Shown here: in pieces, positions 9,142 through 18,083 of the stretch | Layout of the letters: each line of letters opens with the position of its first letter | How positions within the stretch are numbered: position 1 is the first letter of the stretch | From: Rhizobium sp. 9140 | GTDB lineage: Bacteria; Pseudomonadota; Alphaproteobacteria; Rhizobiales; Rhizobiaceae | DNA length: 64,000 nucleotides | NCBI RefSeq assembly: GCF_900067135.1 | Contig: NZ_FJUR01000001.1 | Location: forward strand, 871,501 to 935,500 | Reading direction: 5' to 3' | Notes under the pieces: model-generated | Databases searched by the model: none | The model's input: the letters and a program-made list of their open reading frames with translations, nothing else | What the model was told of the DNA's origin: nothing | Program-made: the position numbers and the translations under genes

Positions 9142-10134
9142 CTACAGCAGGCCCGCTTTGGCGGCCGCGTCCTTCAGCGACACCATCGGGCGGGGGCCGA
9201 TCTGCTCGATGACGATGCCGGCGGCAAGGCTGCCGAGCTTGCCGCAGATGTCGAGCGGCTTGCCAGCGGTGTAGCCGAACAGGAAGCCTGCGGCATAGAG
9301 ATCGCCGGCACCCGTCGTATCCACGACGCGCGACACCTTGGTCGCCTCGATCTTGATCCGCTCCTCGCCCCGCACGATGATCGAGCCTTCCTCGCTCATC
9401 GTCACCGCCGCCAGGCGGCAGTCCCGCGAGAGCCGGCTTAGCGCGTCGGAGAAATCCTCCGTCTCGTAGAGCGCCAGCGCCTCGGCCCGGTTGGCGAACA
9501 CGATATCCACCGTGCCGCTCGTCATCAGCTCCAGAAATTCGGCCCGATAGCGATTGACGCAAAAACTGTCCGACAGGGTCATGGAGACCTCGCGGCCGTT
9601 TTCATGCGCGATGCGCGCGGCATCGCGAATCGCCTCCTTGGCGCGCGGCGGATCCCAGAGATAGCCTTCGAAATAGGTGACGGCGGCATTGGCGACGATG
9701 TCGGGCTCCACGTCTTCGGGGCCGAGCTCGACGCAGGCGCCGAGATAGGTGTTCATCGAGCGCTCGCCGTCCTCGGTCACGAAGATCATCGAGCGCGCCG
9801 TCGGCGGAAACGTGTCGAGCGGCTGCGTGCGGAAATGCACGCCCTGCGCCTGGATGTCGTGGGTGAAGATGTCGCCCAGCTGATCGTTGGCGATCTTGCC
9901 GAAATAGGCAGCCTTGCCGCCAAGGCTCGCAATGCCGGCCGCCGTATTGCCGGCGCTGCCGCCGGACGCTTCGAGCGCCGGCCCCATGCGGGAATACAGC
10001 AGCTCGGCGCGCTCGGCGTCGATCAGGTTCATCGCGCTCTTGATGATGCCGTTATCGGTGAGAAATCGCTCTTCACAGCGTGCAATGATATCGACGATGG
10101 CATTGCCGATCGTCAGGACGTCGAATGTGGTCAT
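9142..10134 (-). CDS. Adenosine kinase-like PfkB family carbohydrate kinase
   Basis: A 330-residue ribokinase-fold kinase. The substrate motif GGSAGNTAAG is near residue 57 and the catalytic DTTGAGDLYAAGF motif, with its Asp base, is near residue 290. The N-terminal FDVLTIGNAIVDI and the overall length match the bacterial adenosine kinase subgroup, which phosphorylates adenosine or related nucleosides for salvage. Substrate assignment within PfkB is uncertain. It ends nine bases from the stop of the convergent SH3-domain gene and is divergent from the MFS gene with a 264-base spacer. Confidence 0.86.
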   Translation of the reverse strand: MTTFDVLTIGNAIVDIIARCEERFLTDNGIIKSAMNLIDAERAELLYSRMGPALEASGGSAGNTAAGIASLGGKAAYFGKIANDQLGDIFTHDIQAQGVHFRTQPLDTFPPTARSMIFVTEDGERSMNTYLGACVELGPEDVEPDIVANAAVTYFEGYLWDPPRAKEAIRDAARIAHENGREVSMTLSDSFCVNRYRAEFLELMTSGTVDIVFANRAEALALYETEDFSDALSRLSRDCRLAAVTMSEEGSIIVRGEERIKIEATKVSRVVDTTGAGDLYAAGFLFGYTAGKPLDICGKLGSLAAGIVIEQIGPRPMVSLKDAAAKAGLL

Positions 10135-10398
10135 GAACCCCGCCTGGAAAAACTCTGTGGCCGGGGTTCGGTCTTACGCGAATTCTCGCGCTTTGGAAGA
10201 TCTTATCGGCCTTCGACCTCTCCCGCGCGGTGCTTTCCGCGTGCAAATGCCGCGTTGCGGACCGCACGGTAAGCATGGCATATCGGTCGCCTGTCCCCCG
10301 CAGGATGCCACCTTTCGGTCGCGGGAGACAGGCTCTCGGGAGAAGGGCTTTTTCGACATGCGGCTTGGGAATGGAGCCGGGGGAAACGGAGAGCGTTC

Positions 10399-11610
10399 AT
10401 GACGGCCACGATATCGGAGCCAGACGTGACGGGGGAACCAGAGGCGACCGGACTTTCGGCGCGCCTGAACCTCGTTCTTGCGGCGGCCTGCGGCCTCATC
10501 GTCGCGAACCTCTATTATGCCCAGCCGCTCGTGGGGCCGATCGGCGCCTCGCTCGGCCTCTCGCCGGATGCAGCAGGGCTGATCGTCATGCTGACGCAGC
10601 TCGGCTATGGCCTCGGGCTGCTGCTGATCGTGCCGCTCGGCGATCTCTTCGAGAACCGCAAGCTGATCCTCGTCATGCTCGGCCTGTCCATTCTGGCCGT
10701 GCTGTCGGCGGGTCTCCTGACGCAGGCGGTGGCCTTCCTTTCGGCGGCCTTCGCCATCGGCCTCTGCTGCGTGGCCGTCCAGATCATCGTTCCCTATGCA
10801 GCGCAGATGGTGCCGGCGGCGGAGCGCGGGCGCGCGGTCGGCAACGTCATGAGCGGCCTTATGGTCGGCATCATGCTCGCCCGCCCGGTTTCGAGCTTCA
10901 TCGCGGCCTTCCTGCCGTGGCACATGGTCTTCGTGCTGTCGGCGCTGGCCATGTCCGGCCTTGCGCTCTTCCTCGCCCGCGTCCTGCCGCGCCGCATGCC
11001 GGCGTCCCGCCTCGGCTATGGCGCGCTGATCGGCTCGCTGCCGCGGCTGTTTGCGACGCAACCCGTGCTGCGCCGTCGCGCGGCCTATCAGGGCTGCATG
11101 TTCGCGGCCTTCAGCGTCTTCTGGACGGTGACGCCGCTGCTGCTGGCAAGCCCGGCCTTCGGCCTGTCGCAGGTCGGCATCGCGCTCTTCGCGCTTGCGG
11201 GTGCGGCCGGCGCGCTGGCAGCCCCCATTGCCGGGCGCCTTGCCGACAGGGGCTTGAGCTTTGCGGCGACCCGCATTGCGCTGGTCGGCGGTGCCTGCGC
11301 CTTTCTCGTCACGCATCTCGCCCCGCAAGGCTCGGCGGTCGCGCTCGTCGTGCTGACGCTTGCTGCCTTCGGCCTCGATTTCGCGGTGTCCACGACCCTC
11401 GTTCTCGGACAGCGGGCGATCTACGTGCTTGGCGACGTGCATCGCAGCCGGCTGAACGGCCTCTACATGGCGACGTCGTTCCTCGGCGGCGCGGTGGGCT
11501 CGGCAGCCGGTGCGTGGCTCTACGCGCATTACGGCTGGTGGGGCGCCTCGCTTCTCGGCTTCGCCCTGCCGGCCGCAGCCCTGCTCTACAGCCTCACAGA
11601 GCGGCGATAA
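10399..11610 (+). CDS. MFS transporter, drug-efflux type
   Basis: A 403-residue inner-membrane protein with about twelve hydrophobic segments, of the drug:H+ antiporter kind. The first cytoplasmic loop carries the family motif as PLGDLFENRKLI (canonical GxLaDrxGrkxxl), right after helix 2. A short polar N-terminus (TATISEPDVTG) precedes helix 1. GGAGAG lies five bases before the ATG. The substrate cannot be told from sequence; no repressor gene is adjacent. It abuts the convergent nth gene with a three-base gap. Confidence 0.85.
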   Translation: MTATISEPDVTGEPEATGLSARLNLVLAAACGLIVANLYYAQPLVGPIGASLGLSPDAAGLIVMLTQLGYGLGLLLIVPLGDLFENRKLILVMLGLSILAVLSAGLLTQAVAFLSAAFAIGLCCVAVQIIVPYAAQMVPAAERGRAVGNVMSGLMVGIMLARPVSSFIAAFLPWHMVFVLSALAMSGLALFLARVLPRRMPASRLGYGALIGSLPRLFATQPVLRRRAAYQGCMFAAFSVFWTVTPLLLASPAFGLSQVGIALFALAGAAGALAAPIAGRLADRGLSFAATRIALVGGACAFLVTHLAPQGSAVALVVLTLAAFGLDFAVSTTLVLGQRAIYVLGDVHRSRLNGLYMATSFLGGAVGSAAGAWLYAHYGWWGASLLGFALPAAALLYSLTERR

Positions 11611-11613
11611 GGG

Positions 11614-12420
11614 TCAGAACACCTGCGGCGGCAACGCAACCAGCGGCGCGGGAATGGTGTTCGTCTTCTCCGCCGCCTTGCAGAGATCCGCGATGATACA
11701 GTGCTCGCATTCGGGACGGCGCGCCTTGCAGGTATAGCGCCCGTGCAGGATCAGCCAGTGATGCGCGTGGTAAAGGTAATGATTGGGTATCACCCGGACG
11801 AGGTGATCCTCCACCTGATCCGGCGTCTTGCCTGGCGCAAGGCCGATGCGGTTGGCGATGCGGAAGATATGCGTATCCACCGCGATCGTCGCCTGACCGA
11901 AAGCCATGGAGAGCACGACATTGGCGGTCTTGCGCCCGACGCCGGGAAGCTTCACCAGTTCGTCCCGGTCGCGCGGCACCTGCCCGCCGAAATCCTCGAC
12001 CAGCATGCGGCTGAGCGCGATGACGTTCTTCGCCTTGTTGCGATAAAGCCCGATGGTGCGGATATGCTCGCGCACCGCATCCTCGCCGAGCGCCAGCATC
12101 TTTTCCGGCGTGTCGGCAATGGCAAAAAGCGCCTTCGTCGCCTTGTTGACCCCCACATCCGTCGCCTGTGCCGACAGCGCCACCGCGACCACCAGCGTGA
12201 ACGGGTTGACGTACTTCAGCTCGCCCTTCGGCTCCGGCCGCTGCACGGAGAAGCGGCGGAAGATCTCCTCGACCTCCTCGGTGGAATAGGCGCTCTTCGG
12301 CTTGCGCGGCCTTGCCGTTGGCTTGAGACTGCGCGGCTTTGCCGTCGCTTGGGGCATGCGCGGCTTTGCCGCTGGCTGGAGGGCCGCAAGCTTCACGGAT
12401 TTCGGTTTCGGCTCTTTCAT
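11614..12420 (-). CDS. nth: Endonuclease III (DNA glycosylase/AP lyase)
   Basis: Base-excision repair enzyme that removes oxidised pyrimidines and nicks the abasic site. The 268-residue protein has the helix-hairpin-helix LPGVGRKTANVV with the catalytic Lys, the catalytic Asp in VDTHIFR, and a C-terminal 4Fe-4S loop with spacing C-x6-C-x2-C-x5-C (CKARRPECEHCIIADLC). It is longer than the usual 211-230 residues because of a basic Pro/Ala/Lys/Arg N-terminal extension of about 45 residues built from 27-base tandem repeats. GAGAAG precedes the ATG at 12420. The 5' end is 22 bases from the divergent DUF2244 gene. Confidence 0.95.
   Translation of the reverse strand: MKEPKPKSVKLAALQPAAKPRMPQATAKPRSLKPTARPRKPKSAYSTEEVEEIFRRFSVQRPEPKGELKYVNPFTLVVAVALSAQATDVGVNKATKALFAIADTPEKMLALGEDAVREHIRTIGLYRNKAKNVIALSRMLVEDFGGQVPRDRDELVKLPGVGRKTANVVLSMAFGQATIAVDTHIFRIANRIGLAPGKTPDQVEDHLVRVIPNHYLYHAHHWLILHGRYTCKARRPECEHCIIADLCKAAEKTNTIPAPLVALPPQVF
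12303..12383. repeat. 27-base tandem repeat (three units) inside nth
   Basis: Units begin at 12303, 12330 and 12357, each starting TGCGCGGC. Because 27 is a multiple of three, each encodes nine residues of the nth N-terminal extension (KPRMPQATA, KPRSLKPTA, then RPRKPK and on). Confidence 0.8.
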
Positions 12421-12442
12421 GTCTTCTCTATACTGGCGTGCC

Positions 12443-12943
12443 ATGAACGATGGCAACGCCGACATGCGCACTGCTGACAAGCCGGTTTTTGCAGCCGAGC
12501 TGACGCCCTATCGCTCGCTCGGCGCCAAGGGCTTGCGCGTCGTCTTCCTCATCGCCGCGCTGATGAGCCTCGTCCATGTCTTCGTGTTCCTCGTCATCGG
12601 CGCCTGGCCCGTCGTTTTCTTCTTCGGGCTGGATTTCCTGGGCCTGTTCGGCGCCTTCTGGCTGAACAACCGCGCAGCCCGGATGCGTGAGGAGGTCAGC
12701 ATCAGCAGGGACGATGTCGCCGTGCGCAAGTTCGCAGCCAGCGGCCGCATGACCGAGCACCGGTTCAATCCGTTCTGGACCCGCTTCGATGTCGCCCGTC
12801 ATGACGAGATCGGCATTGTCTCCATGCATGTGCGCGACCGGCTTCGCGCGACCGATATCGGCTCCTTCCTCAATCGCGACGACCGCGAAACCTTCGCCAC
12901 CGCCTTTTCCGGCGCACTGGCGACGGTGAAGCGGCGGGGATGA
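12443..12943 (+). CDS. DUF2244 family membrane protein
   Basis: A 166-residue protein with a short cytoplasmic N-terminus, two adjacent hydrophobic segments (LRVVFLIAALMSLVHVFVFL and PVVFFFGLDFLGLFGAFWL) and a soluble C-terminal domain of about 95 residues. Architecture and sequence match DUF2244, a family often found near respiratory and nth genes in alphaproteobacteria; its function is unknown. The ATG at 12443 (MNDGNADMRTADK) is chosen because the frame upstream runs into the divergent nth gene; ATG 12464 is an alternative. Confidence 0.8.
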   Translation: MNDGNADMRTADKPVFAAELTPYRSLGAKGLRVVFLIAALMSLVHVFVFLVIGAWPVVFFFGLDFLGLFGAFWLNNRAARMREEVSISRDDVAVRKFAASGRMTEHRFNPFWTRFDVARHDEIGIVSMHVRDRLRATDIGSFLNRDDRETFATAFSGALATVKRRG

Positions 12944-13055
12944 GATCGGAAATCGGGTGGCGGCTGCGGCCCGGATGTGATGGTCTCGGCCACGCGCTTT
13001 CGTGCGCGCCGCCGATCAGAGGGCGGCGGATTTGAGGGCGGAGGAGGAGACGACG

Positions 13056-13928
13056 ATGACGATCATGCCGCGCCTGACGACGGAAATCACGCCCGAGGGC
13101 ACCGACTACGAAACCGTCTGCCGCGTGGTGGAACTGCTGACCGACGATTACCGCGATCAGCCGTGCCTCGACGACATCGCCGCGCGGCTCGGACAATCGC
13201 CGACGCATCTCCAGCGGACCTTTACCCGCTGGGCGGGCCTCTCGCCGAAAGCCTTCCTGCAGGCCGTGACGCTCGACCACGCCAAGCGTCTGCTGGGCCA
13301 GGAAGGCCTGCCGCTCCTTGAGGCGAGCCTGGAACTCGGGCTGTCCGGCCCGGGGCGGCTGCACGACCTGTTCGTGACGCATGAGGCGATGTCGCCCGGC
13401 GAATGGAAGCTGCGGGGCGGGGGCCTGACCATCCGCTACGGCTTCCACCCGTCGCCCTTCGGCACGGCGCTGATCATGGTGACGGAGCGCGGTCTTGCCG
13501 GTCTCGCCTTCAACGATGCGGGGCAGGAGCGGGAGAGTTTTGCGGATATGGCCGGGCGCTGGCCCAATGCGACCTATGTCGAGGACATCGTGGCCACCAC
13601 GCCCTATGCCGCGCGGATTTTTGAGGCCGAGCGCTGGGAAGCCGAGCAGCCGCTCAGGGTCGTGCTGATCGGCTCGGATTTTCAGGTGCGGGTCTGGCAG
13701 GCTCTGCTCGACATTCCCATGGGCCGGGCCGAGACGTATTCGGCCATCGCCGGGCGGATCGGCCAGCCCAAGGCATCACGCGCCGTCGGCGCTGCCATCG
13801 GCCGCAACCCCATCTCCTTCGTCGTCCCCTGCCATCGCGCTCTCGGCAAGAGCGGCGCGCTGACCGGCTACCACTGGGGCCTGACGCGCAAGCGCGCCAT
13901 GCTCGGCTGGGAGGCGGGGAAGGTATAG
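13056..13928 (+). CDS. HTH domain / methylated-DNA--protein-cysteine methyltransferase (Ada-like)
   Basis: A 290-residue fusion. An AraC-type helix-turn-helix domain (about residues 20-105, DDIAARLGQSPTHLQRTF) is joined to an MGMT-type alkyltransferase domain whose active site is VVPCHRALG, with the acceptor Cys, followed by the GYHWG loop. It removes alkyl groups from O6-alkylguanine in a one-turnover reaction. Compared with E. coli Ada it lacks the N-terminal zinc domain that repairs methylphosphotriesters, so Ada-style switching by Cys38 is not expected. GAGGAGGA precedes the ATG. The AraC part may still control this gene or alkylation-response genes. Confidence 0.9.
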   Translation: MTIMPRLTTEITPEGTDYETVCRVVELLTDDYRDQPCLDDIAARLGQSPTHLQRTFTRWAGLSPKAFLQAVTLDHAKRLLGQEGLPLLEASLELGLSGPGRLHDLFVTHEAMSPGEWKLRGGGLTIRYGFHPSPFGTALIMVTERGLAGLAFNDAGQERESFADMAGRWPNATYVEDIVATTPYAARIFEAERWEAEQPLRVVLIGSDFQVRVWQALLDIPMGRAETYSAIAGRIGQPKASRAVGAAIGRNPISFVVPCHRALGKSGALTGYHWGLTRKRAMLGWEAGKV

Positions 13929-13969
13929 GCTGTGGAAAGGCTTCCAGGCTGGCCCGCTCGCTTCCGTTA

Positions 13970-13990
13970 TCCTCGGGCTTGTCCCGAGGA
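13970..13990. repeat. Palindromic intergenic repeat
   Basis: TCCTCGGG (13970-13977), loop CTTGT, CCCGAGGA (13983-13990). It is an 8-base perfect stem between the convergent ends of the Ada-like gene and the spike-base gene, and shares its core and loop with the element at 36954-36972. Confidence 0.75.
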
Positions 13991-14064
13991 TCTGGTGGAG
14001 ATGCCTCTACCGCCGGCGTGACGCTCGTCTGGCCGGTGTTGGACAAGGCAGCAGAAACAGAAGG

Positions 14065-14328
14065 CTAGACGAGCCCGACGAGGCTTGATGCCGTGGTGCC
14101 GGTTGCAAGGATGCGGTCGGCCCGCAGCGGCAGAAGCGTGCCCTGTGGAACGCCGGACAGCGTGACCAGGGCACCGGACTGCATGCGCAGCGCGATCGCG
14201 CCGCCGGCACCCACATAGATCGCCCGTGTGGTCTCCGGCAGGTCGGTGCCATCGGCGGGCGTGATGGCGAAAGCGTGTGTGGCGGGGCTCGAAAGGGAGC
14301 CTGCCGTGTGGGCGAAACGGTCGGTCAT
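14065..14328 (-). CDS. GTA head-spike base homologue (RCAP_rcc01079 family)
   Basis: An 87-residue protein matching the small family typified by Rhodobacter capsulatus Rcc01079, which forms the base of the head spikes of the gene transfer agent. Seen: the N-terminal HTAGSLSSPATHAFAITPAD segment, the central ETTRAIYVGAGGAIALRM, and the terminal LPLRADRILATGTTASSLVGL, which resembles phage-type beta-rich virion proteins. No other capsid, portal, terminase or tail gene is nearby, so it stands alone. GAGAGAAGGA is about 10 bases before the ATG. The family assignment comes from recalled similarity; its function here may not be GTA-related. Confidence 0.72.
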   Translation of the reverse strand: MTDRFAHTAGSLSSPATHAFAITPADGTDLPETTRAIYVGAGGAIALRMQSGALVTLSGVPQGTLLPLRADRILATGTTASSLVGLV

Positions 14329-14489
14329 GGTTCTATCGTCCTTCTCTCGGGTTCACGTCGGTCTTTCGCCGACAGGATGCCGCAGGACGAGACGGCGGGG
14401 AAAAACGAAGACGATAATCTCCACCTGAACGCCGCGTCCGGTCATCGGTGCATCTGGTCTTCTGTGCGGGCGCGCGTCAGAATGGCGGC

Positions 14490-16058
14490 ATGAGCTTTTC
14501 CTTCGATGCCGATTCGCCGTCCAACCTGTGGGAATATTCCGTTTCCGAGCTGTCCGGCTCGATCAAGCGGACGATGGAACAGGCCTTCGACCAGGTGCGC
14601 GTGCGCGGCGAGATCTGCGGCTATCGCGGTCCGCATTCCTCGGGTCACGCCTATTTCGGGCTGAAGGACGAACGCGCCCGTATCGACGCCGTCGTCTGGA
14701 AGGGTACGATGGGCAAACTGCGCTTCAAGCCCGAAGAGGGCATGGAGGTGATCGCGGTCGGCAAGATCACCACCTTCCCCGGCTCGTCCAAATACCAGAT
14801 CATGATCGAGACGCTGGAGCCGGCCGGCGCCGGCGCCCTGATGGCGCTGCTGGAGGAACGCCGGCGCAAGCTCGCCGCCGAAGGCCTGTTCGAGGAAAGC
14901 CGCAAGCAGCTCCTGCCCTTCATGCCGCGCGTCATCGGCGTCGTGACCTCGCCGACCGGCGCCGTCATCCGCGATATTCTCCACCGCATCGCCGATCGTT
15001 TCCCCGTGCATGTCGTCGTCTGGCCGGTCAAGGTTCAGGGCGAAGGCTCGGGCGACGAGGTGGCGGCCGCCATTCGCGGCTTCAACGCACTGGAGCCCGG
15101 CGGGCCGATCGCAAGGCCGGATGTGCTGATCGTCGCGCGCGGCGGCGGCAGTCTCGAAGATCTCTGGGGCTTCAACGACGAGGCCGTGGTGCGGGCTGCG
15201 GCCGCCTCCGATATCCCGCTGATCTCGGCCGTCGGGCATGAGACGGACTGGACGCTGATCGACCACGCGGCCGACCGGCGTGCACCCACACCCACGGGTG
15301 CGGCGGAAATGGCGGTGCCGGTGCGCGCCGATCTCGAGGCCACGCTCTCCGCGCTGACGGCGCGCCTGCGCAGTGCTGCCGGCCGGCACATGGACAATCG
15401 CCGGCAATCTCTGCGGGCGCTCGCGCGCGCGCTGCCCTCGCTCGATCAGGTGCTCGCGCTTCCCCGCCGCCGTTTCGACGAGGCGGCCTCCGGGCTCGTT
15501 CGCGGGCTCGTCGGCAACACCGCCGGCAAGCGCCGCAGCTTCGAGCGCGTCGGCGCGCATCTGCGCCCGGATGTCCTCACCGCCCGGATCAACGACCGCC
15601 GCCAGCGGCTTCTCGAACGGATGGTGCGGGCGGAACGCCATGTCGAGCGGATGATCGCCCGCGCCGGCACCCGCGTCACCTCGGCGGATGCGGCGCTGCG
15701 TGGCCTGCCCGCGCGGCTGCTCTCGCAGATTCACCGCTCGGCCGACCGGCTGCACGGCCTGTCGGGCCGCGCGGATGCCGCCGTCATCGCCGAGCTGCGC
15801 CGCGCCCGCAGCGCCGTTACGGCGCAGGACCGCGTGCTGCAGTCGCTGTCCTACCAGAACGTGCTCGCCCGCGGCTACGCGATCGTCCGGGATGCGGACG
15901 GCGCACCGGTCAAGGCCGCCGCCGCCCTCTCCGCCGGTCAGAACGTGGCGCTGCAATTTGCCGACGGCACGGTCGGTGCGATCACCACCGAGGGAGCGCC
16001 GCCGAAGACACGCAAACGCGGCAGCGCGGAGCCGGCAAAACAGGGCAGTCTCTTTTAA
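14490..16058 (+). CDS. xseA: Exodeoxyribonuclease VII large subunit
   Basis: Catalytic large subunit of ExoVII, which degrades single-stranded DNA in both directions together with XseB. It is 522 residues long. An N-terminal OB-fold (residues 10-110) is followed by the catalytic domain containing the hallmark [15 protein letters not shown] and the [14 protein letters not shown] segment, then a long helical region and a C-terminal domain ending in a basic Lys/Arg tail. The start at 14490 ([18 protein letters not shown]) is the one that begins just before the OB-fold. xseB is not in the window. A frame open on the opposite strand across the gene is a composition shadow. Confidence 0.96.
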   Translation: MSFSFDADSPSNLWEYSVSELSGSIKRTMEQAFDQVRVRGEICGYRGPHSSGHAYFGLKDERARIDAVVWKGTMGKLRFKPEEGMEVIAVGKITTFPGSSKYQIMIETLEPAGAGALMALLEERRRKLAAEGLFEESRKQLLPFMPRVIGVVTSPTGAVIRDILHRIADRFPVHVVVWPVKVQGEGSGDEVAAAIRGFNALEPGGPIARPDVLIVARGGGSLEDLWGFNDEAVVRAAAASDIPLISAVGHETDWTLIDHAADRRAPTPTGAAEMAVPVRADLEATLSALTARLRSAAGRHMDNRRQSLRALARALPSLDQVLALPRRRFDEAASGLVRGLVGNTAGKRRSFERVGAHLRPDVLTARINDRRQRLLERMVRAERHVERMIARAGTRVTSADAALRGLPARLLSQIHRSADRLHGLSGRADAAVIAELRRARSAVTAQDRVLQSLSYQNVLARGYAIVRDADGAPVKAAAALSAGQNVALQFADGTVGAITTEGAPPKTRKRGSAEPAKQGSLF

Positions 16059-16128
16059 GGCTCGTGAGGCGGCTATGGGACGTGACGTCCCGCAGTCGAT
16101 GCGACCGCCAACCGTTCAGGGGTATCCG

Positions 16129-16725
16129 ATGCATATCCTTCTCGTGCTCGCGCATCCGCTGCCGGATAGCTTCGCCGGCGCCGTCGCCGACACCGCGACA
16201 CGGGCGCTGGAGGCCAATGGCCACACTGTCGATCGTCTCGATCTCTATGCGGAGGATTTCGACCCGCGCCTGAGCCGGGCAGAGCGAAGCGGCTATTTCA
16301 ACGACCCCTACGACGCCACCGGCGTCGGCCCCATCGTGGAGAGACTGTCTGCGGCCGAGGGGCTGATCCTCGTCTTTCCGCAATGGTGGTTCAATTTCCC
16401 GGCCATTCTCAAGGGTTTCTTCGACCGTGTCTTCGCACCGGGCATCGCCTTCACCCATGACGCGGCACGCGGGCGGATCGTGCGCAAGCTGACCCATATC
16501 CGCCTGTTGCATGCCTATACGACCACCGGCTCGCCCTGGTGGGTCGCGCGTCTTGTCATGGGCGATCCGGTTCGCCGCCTGCTGCGGCGCGGTATCGCGC
16601 CGTTCTGCGCCAAGGGCGTGGACTTCCGGATGCTGTCGCTGCACGACATGGACCGGGCGACGGACGCCCGACGCCGCGCCCATCTCGACCGTATCGCGCG
16701 GCGCCTGCACCGGATCGGTCCCTGA
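16129..16725 (+). CDS. NAD(P)H-dependent oxidoreductase, flavodoxin fold (quinone reductase-like)
   Basis: A 198-residue FMN/FAD enzyme of the NQO1/WrbA-like flavodoxin-2 family that reduces quinones or related electrophiles with NAD(P)H. Seen: the first strand ILLVLAHPLPDSFAGAV with the flavin phosphate loop, and the central LILVFPQWWFNFPAILKGFFDRVF motif region that packs on the isoalloxazine ring. It starts 70 bases after xseA. The MarR-type gene 81 bases downstream could be its regulator, but the two are in the same direction and this is only suggested by distance. Confidence 0.85.
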   Translation: MHILLVLAHPLPDSFAGAVADTATRALEANGHTVDRLDLYAEDFDPRLSRAERSGYFNDPYDATGVGPIVERLSAAEGLILVFPQWWFNFPAILKGFFDRVFAPGIAFTHDAARGRIVRKLTHIRLLHAYTTTGSPWWVARLVMGDPVRRLLRRGIAPFCAKGVDFRMLSLHDMDRATDARRRAHLDRIARRLHRIGP

Positions 16726-16806
16726 CGGGAAAGGAAACGTGAAAACGCTTCCGTAACGATTTTCCGGGACAACTGGATCCTGTTATCCGAGAAACCCCGA
16801 GGGATC

Positions 16807-17157
16807 ATGCCGGTCGAACTGTCCGCAACGCAGGCGCTGACGCTCTGGCACACGGTCTCGCTCGATCAGGTGCGCATCGAGACCGGCGATCTGACGCTGC
16901 GGCAGATGGCCATTCTGCTCCATATCTACCTCGTGCCGCCGCCGCACACGGTGCGCGGCCTTGCCGCCACGCTCGGCGTCACCAAGCCCGTGATCACGCG
17001 GGCGCTGGACACGATGGGCGAGCGCGGACTGGTGGAGCGGGTGCGGGACGAGCGCGACCGGCGCAACGTCGTCATCAAACGCACCGTCACCGGCGCGCTC
17101 TATCTTGAAAAGTTCGGCGATCTGATCATTGATCGCGGCCGTAGACTATCGCTCTGA
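16807..17157 (+). CDS. MarR family winged-helix transcriptional regulator
   Basis: A 116-residue DNA-binding protein with a winged helix: LTLRQMAILLHIYL (helix), TVRGLAATLGVTKPVITRAL (helix-turn-helix) and the wing MGERGLVERVRDERDRRNVV with the conserved D-x-R-D-R-R. It is shorter than most MarR proteins, having little of the flanking dimerisation helices. It lies 34 bases before the NlpC/P60 gene in the same direction, so the two may be co-transcribed. Ligand and targets are unknown. Confidence 0.85.
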   Translation: MPVELSATQALTLWHTVSLDQVRIETGDLTLRQMAILLHIYLVPPPHTVRGLAATLGVTKPVITRALDTMGERGLVERVRDERDRRNVVIKRTVTGALYLEKFGDLIIDRGRRLSL

Positions 17158-17191
17158 TCCTCTTTCCCAAACCTCCTTTCCTGTGAGCGTA

Positions 17192-18073
17192 ATGACCCAT
17201 TCCTTCGACCGCAGGCTGCATGCCTTTCGCCCGGATCTCGCGGAAGAGAGCCTGCGCGGCCATGTGGATGCGCTTGCCTATACCGCCGGCGCCTCTGCCA
17301 TCTGCTGCGTACCCGTGATGCCGCTTCGGGCCGAGCCCGATCTCGGCTGCGGCACCGATACGGAACTGTTGATCGGCGAAACCGTGCGCGTTCTCGACAC
17401 CTCGCATGGCTGGGCCTGGGTCAAGGCGGATGCCGACAGCTATGTCGGCTATATCCCGGATTTCGCGGTCGTCAGCATCCAGAAGAGCCCGACGCACATC
17501 GTCACGGCACCGCGCACATTCGTCTATTCGGGGCCGGACCTACGCTTTCCCACCGTGCAGGCGCTGTCGATGGGCAGCCGCATCACCGCCATCGACGAGC
17601 GCGGCACACGTGGCACGCGCTATTTCCTGCTGGAGAACGGACAGGCCGTCGTCGCTGGCCATTGCGCACCCGTCGGCGAACCAGCGCGGGGCGATTACGT
17701 CTCCATCGCGGCGCGCTTCATCGAGACGCCCTATCTCTGGGGCGGCCGCTCCGGCTTCGGCATCGATTGCTCGGGTCTCGTGCAGCTGTCGCTGATGATG
17801 ACCGGCGTCGCCGCGCCGCGCGACACCGACATGCAGGCCGCGTCTCTCGGCCGGGAGATCGCCCGCGAGGATCTTCGGCGCGGCGACCTCGTCTTCTGGA
17901 AAGGCCATGTCGCCATCATGGAGGATGAGGCGACCCTCATCCACGCCAATGGGAACACGATGACGGTGGCGCGCGAAGGGCTGAACGAGGCCATCGAGCG
18001 GATCGGCTGGCTTTACGAACAGCCCACCGCCTTCCGCCGACCCTTGGAGAGCCTCGCCGTGGGGAGCCTGTGA
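17192..18073 (+). CDS. NlpC/P60 family cysteine peptidase with SH3 region
   Basis: A 293-residue peptidoglycan-type hydrolase. An N-terminal SH3-like part (about residues 35-165) is followed by an NlpC/P60 domain with the catalytic Cys in GIDCSGLVQ, the His in KGHVAIM and the third polar residue, a His, in LIHANG. There is no signal peptide at this start, so the protein is either cytoplasmic and acts on imported muropeptides, or exported by another route. ATG 17192 (MTHSFDRRL) was preferred over an upstream in-frame start that overlaps the MarR gene. The predicted reaction is cleavage of D-Glu to diamino-acid bonds, typical for the family. Confidence 0.87.
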   Translation: MTHSFDRRLHAFRPDLAEESLRGHVDALAYTAGASAICCVPVMPLRAEPDLGCGTDTELLIGETVRVLDTSHGWAWVKADADSYVGYIPDFAVVSIQKSPTHIVTAPRTFVYSGPDLRFPTVQALSMGSRITAIDERGTRGTRYFLLENGQAVVAGHCAPVGEPARGDYVSIAARFIETPYLWGGRSGFGIDCSGLVQLSLMMTGVAAPRDTDMQAASLGREIAREDLRRGDLVFWKGHVAIMEDEATLIHANGNTMTVAREGLNEAIERIGWLYEQPTAFRRPLESLAVGSL

Positions 18074-18083
18074 TGCGAGCCGA

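Noticed and set aside
12303..12383. CRISPR-like repeats
   Set aside because: The units are directly tandem without spacers and in frame within nth.
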